A stretch of 64,000 nucleotides of DNA from Pseudotabrizicola sp. (lineage in GTDB: Bacteria; Pseudomonadota; Alphaproteobacteria; Rhodobacterales; Rhodobacteraceae): the NCBI RefSeq assembly GCF_030656345.1, contig NZ_JAUSNR010000036.1, forward strand, positions 44,710 to 108,709, in the 5' to 3' direction. Numbering within the stretch: the stretch's first letter is position 1; the number at the start of each line of letters is the position of its first letter. This document shows, in pieces, positions 63,364 through 64,000 of the stretch. Below the pieces are notes generated by a model. It had not been told where the DNA came from. It saw nothing but the letters and a program-made list of their open reading frames with translations, and made no database searches. Made by a program: the position numbers and the translations under genes.

Positions 63364-64000
63364 TTAACGCTCCAGGCACATGGCGACACCCATGCCGCCT
63401 CCGATGCACAGGGTCGCCAGACCCTTTTTCGCATCGCGCCGTGTCATTTCATGCAGCAGCGTGTTCAGGATGCGGCAGCCCGAAGCCCCGATCGGGTGGC
63501 CGATGGCGATGGCACCGCCGTTGACGTTCACGATCGACGGATCCCAGCCCATATCCTTGTTCACCGCACAGGCCTGTGCGGCAAAGGCTTCATTCGCCTC
63601 CACCAGATCCAGATCGCCAACCGACCAGCCTGCCTTGCCCAGCGCCTTGCGCGAGGCATGGATCGGGCCAACGCCCATGATCGACGGGTCAAGTCCGGCG
63701 GTCGCATAAGAGGCGATGCGGGCGATGACGGTCAGACCGCGCTTGGCAGCTTCTTCTTCGGTCATCAGAAGAACGGCGGCAGCACCGTCATTCAGGCCAG
63801 ACGCATTGCCTGCGGTAACCGACCCATCCTTGGCAAAGGCAGGGCGTAGCTTTGCCATGCTGTCCAGCGTGGCACCGTGGCGGATATATTCGTCCTGATC
63901 CACCACCGTATCGCCCTTGCGGGTCTTTACGGTGTAGCCAATGATCTCGTCCTTGAACTTGCCGGCCTTTTGCGCGGCTTCGGCCTTGTTCTGGCTGGCC
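63364..64000 (-). CDS. phaA: Acetyl-CoA C-acetyltransferase (beta-ketothiolase), 5' part outside window
   Basis: Condenses two acetyl-CoA to acetoacetyl-CoA, the first step of polyhydroxybutyrate synthesis. The last 210 or so residues are present, running off the window edge. Thiolase features visible are [24 protein letters not shown] and [18 protein letters not shown] with the catalytic His. The C-terminal [14 protein letters not shown] holds the second catalytic Cys. The nucleophile Cys and the N-terminal half lie beyond 64000. The frame continues unbroken to the edge. Confidence 0.94.
   Translation of the reverse strand, partial: ASQNKAEAAQKAGKFKDEIIGYTVKTRKGDTVVDQDEYIRHGATLDSMAKLRPAFAKDGSVTAGNASGLNDGAAAVLLMTEEEAAKRGLTVIARIASYATAGLDPSIMGVGPIHASRKALGKAGWSVGDLDLVEANEAFAAQACAVNKDMGWDPSIVNVNGGAIAIGHPIGASGCRILNTLLHEMTRRDAKKGLATLCIGGGMGVAMCLER

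Overview
The window looks like chromosomal DNA from an alphaproteobacterium of the Rhodobacteraceae (Rhodobacter/Paracoccus-like) group. The basis is high GC with dense genes, a TrcR (DUF1013) regulator, a 44-residue aa3 oxidase subunit IV, a membrane-anchored c552/cy-type cytochrome, COQ9 and UbiH for ubiquinone, PhaA/PhaB for polyhydroxybutyrate, a 4.5S-type SRP RNA and an RSP_7527-like micro-protein. No phage, IS element, CRISPR array or obvious island was seen. It reads as a core-genome stretch of about 70 genes in short operons.

Layout. 0-6 kb: a yejABEF peptide/microcin-type ABC importer on the minus strand. 6-13.3 kb: cytochrome c, pheA, an SRPBCC protein, nudC, a CpdB-like phosphoesterase without a signal peptide, a HAD hydrolase, the SRP RNA and an unrecognised membrane-tailed protein. 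13.4-19.1 kb: a DUF983 protein, a thioesterase, then gpmI-envC-ctpA-rppH. 19.1-28.3 kb: ubiH, an amidase, a DapC-like aminotransferase, ftsK, RNase T2 and trcR. 28.3-32.6 kb: dnaX-ybaB-recR, a PTP-like phosphatase, and rsfS-rlmH. 32.6-38.9 kb: the leucine genes leuC, leuD and leuB, interleaved with two membrane proteins and an exported EEP-fold hydrolase. 39-48.5 kb: an EamA transporter, tRNA-Pro(CGG), a quinone oxidoreductase, COQ9, rpsU, an OYE-family enzyme, a divergent lrp/ald pair, mscL, a GNAT enzyme, azlCD, a lipoprotein and the oxidase subunit IV. 48.5-54 kb: an MBL hydrolase, a DmdC-like acyl-CoA dehydrogenase, Sua5, a coiled-coil membrane protein and greA. 54-61.3 kb: ETF-QO, a DUF1493 protein, a TPR protein and ispE, facing a polyprenyl diphosphate synthase, then DUF2007, a TrmN6-like methyltransferase and a YdcH-like protein. 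61.3-64 kb: an EamA transporter, an RSP_7527-like micro-protein, phaB and the 3' part of phaA.

Themes. Respiration and the quinone pool recur (cytochrome c, oxidase subunit IV, UbiH, COQ9, polyprenyl synthase, ETF-QO). So do branched-chain and aromatic amino acids (leuBCD, azlCD, pheA, ald) and DNA/RNA processing (dnaX, recR, ftsK, greA, rppH, rlmH).

The least explained structures lie between genes. They are an exactly 11-bp-phased repeat upstream of mscL, a terminator-like hairpin inside the greA leader, three copies of a TTGCACCTTT element around a possible 44-codon gene at 19.2 kb, a pair of ATGA-coupled mini-ORFs before leuC, and a 13-bp perfect hairpin between phaA and phaB. All calls come from reading the sequence. 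No database search was possible.
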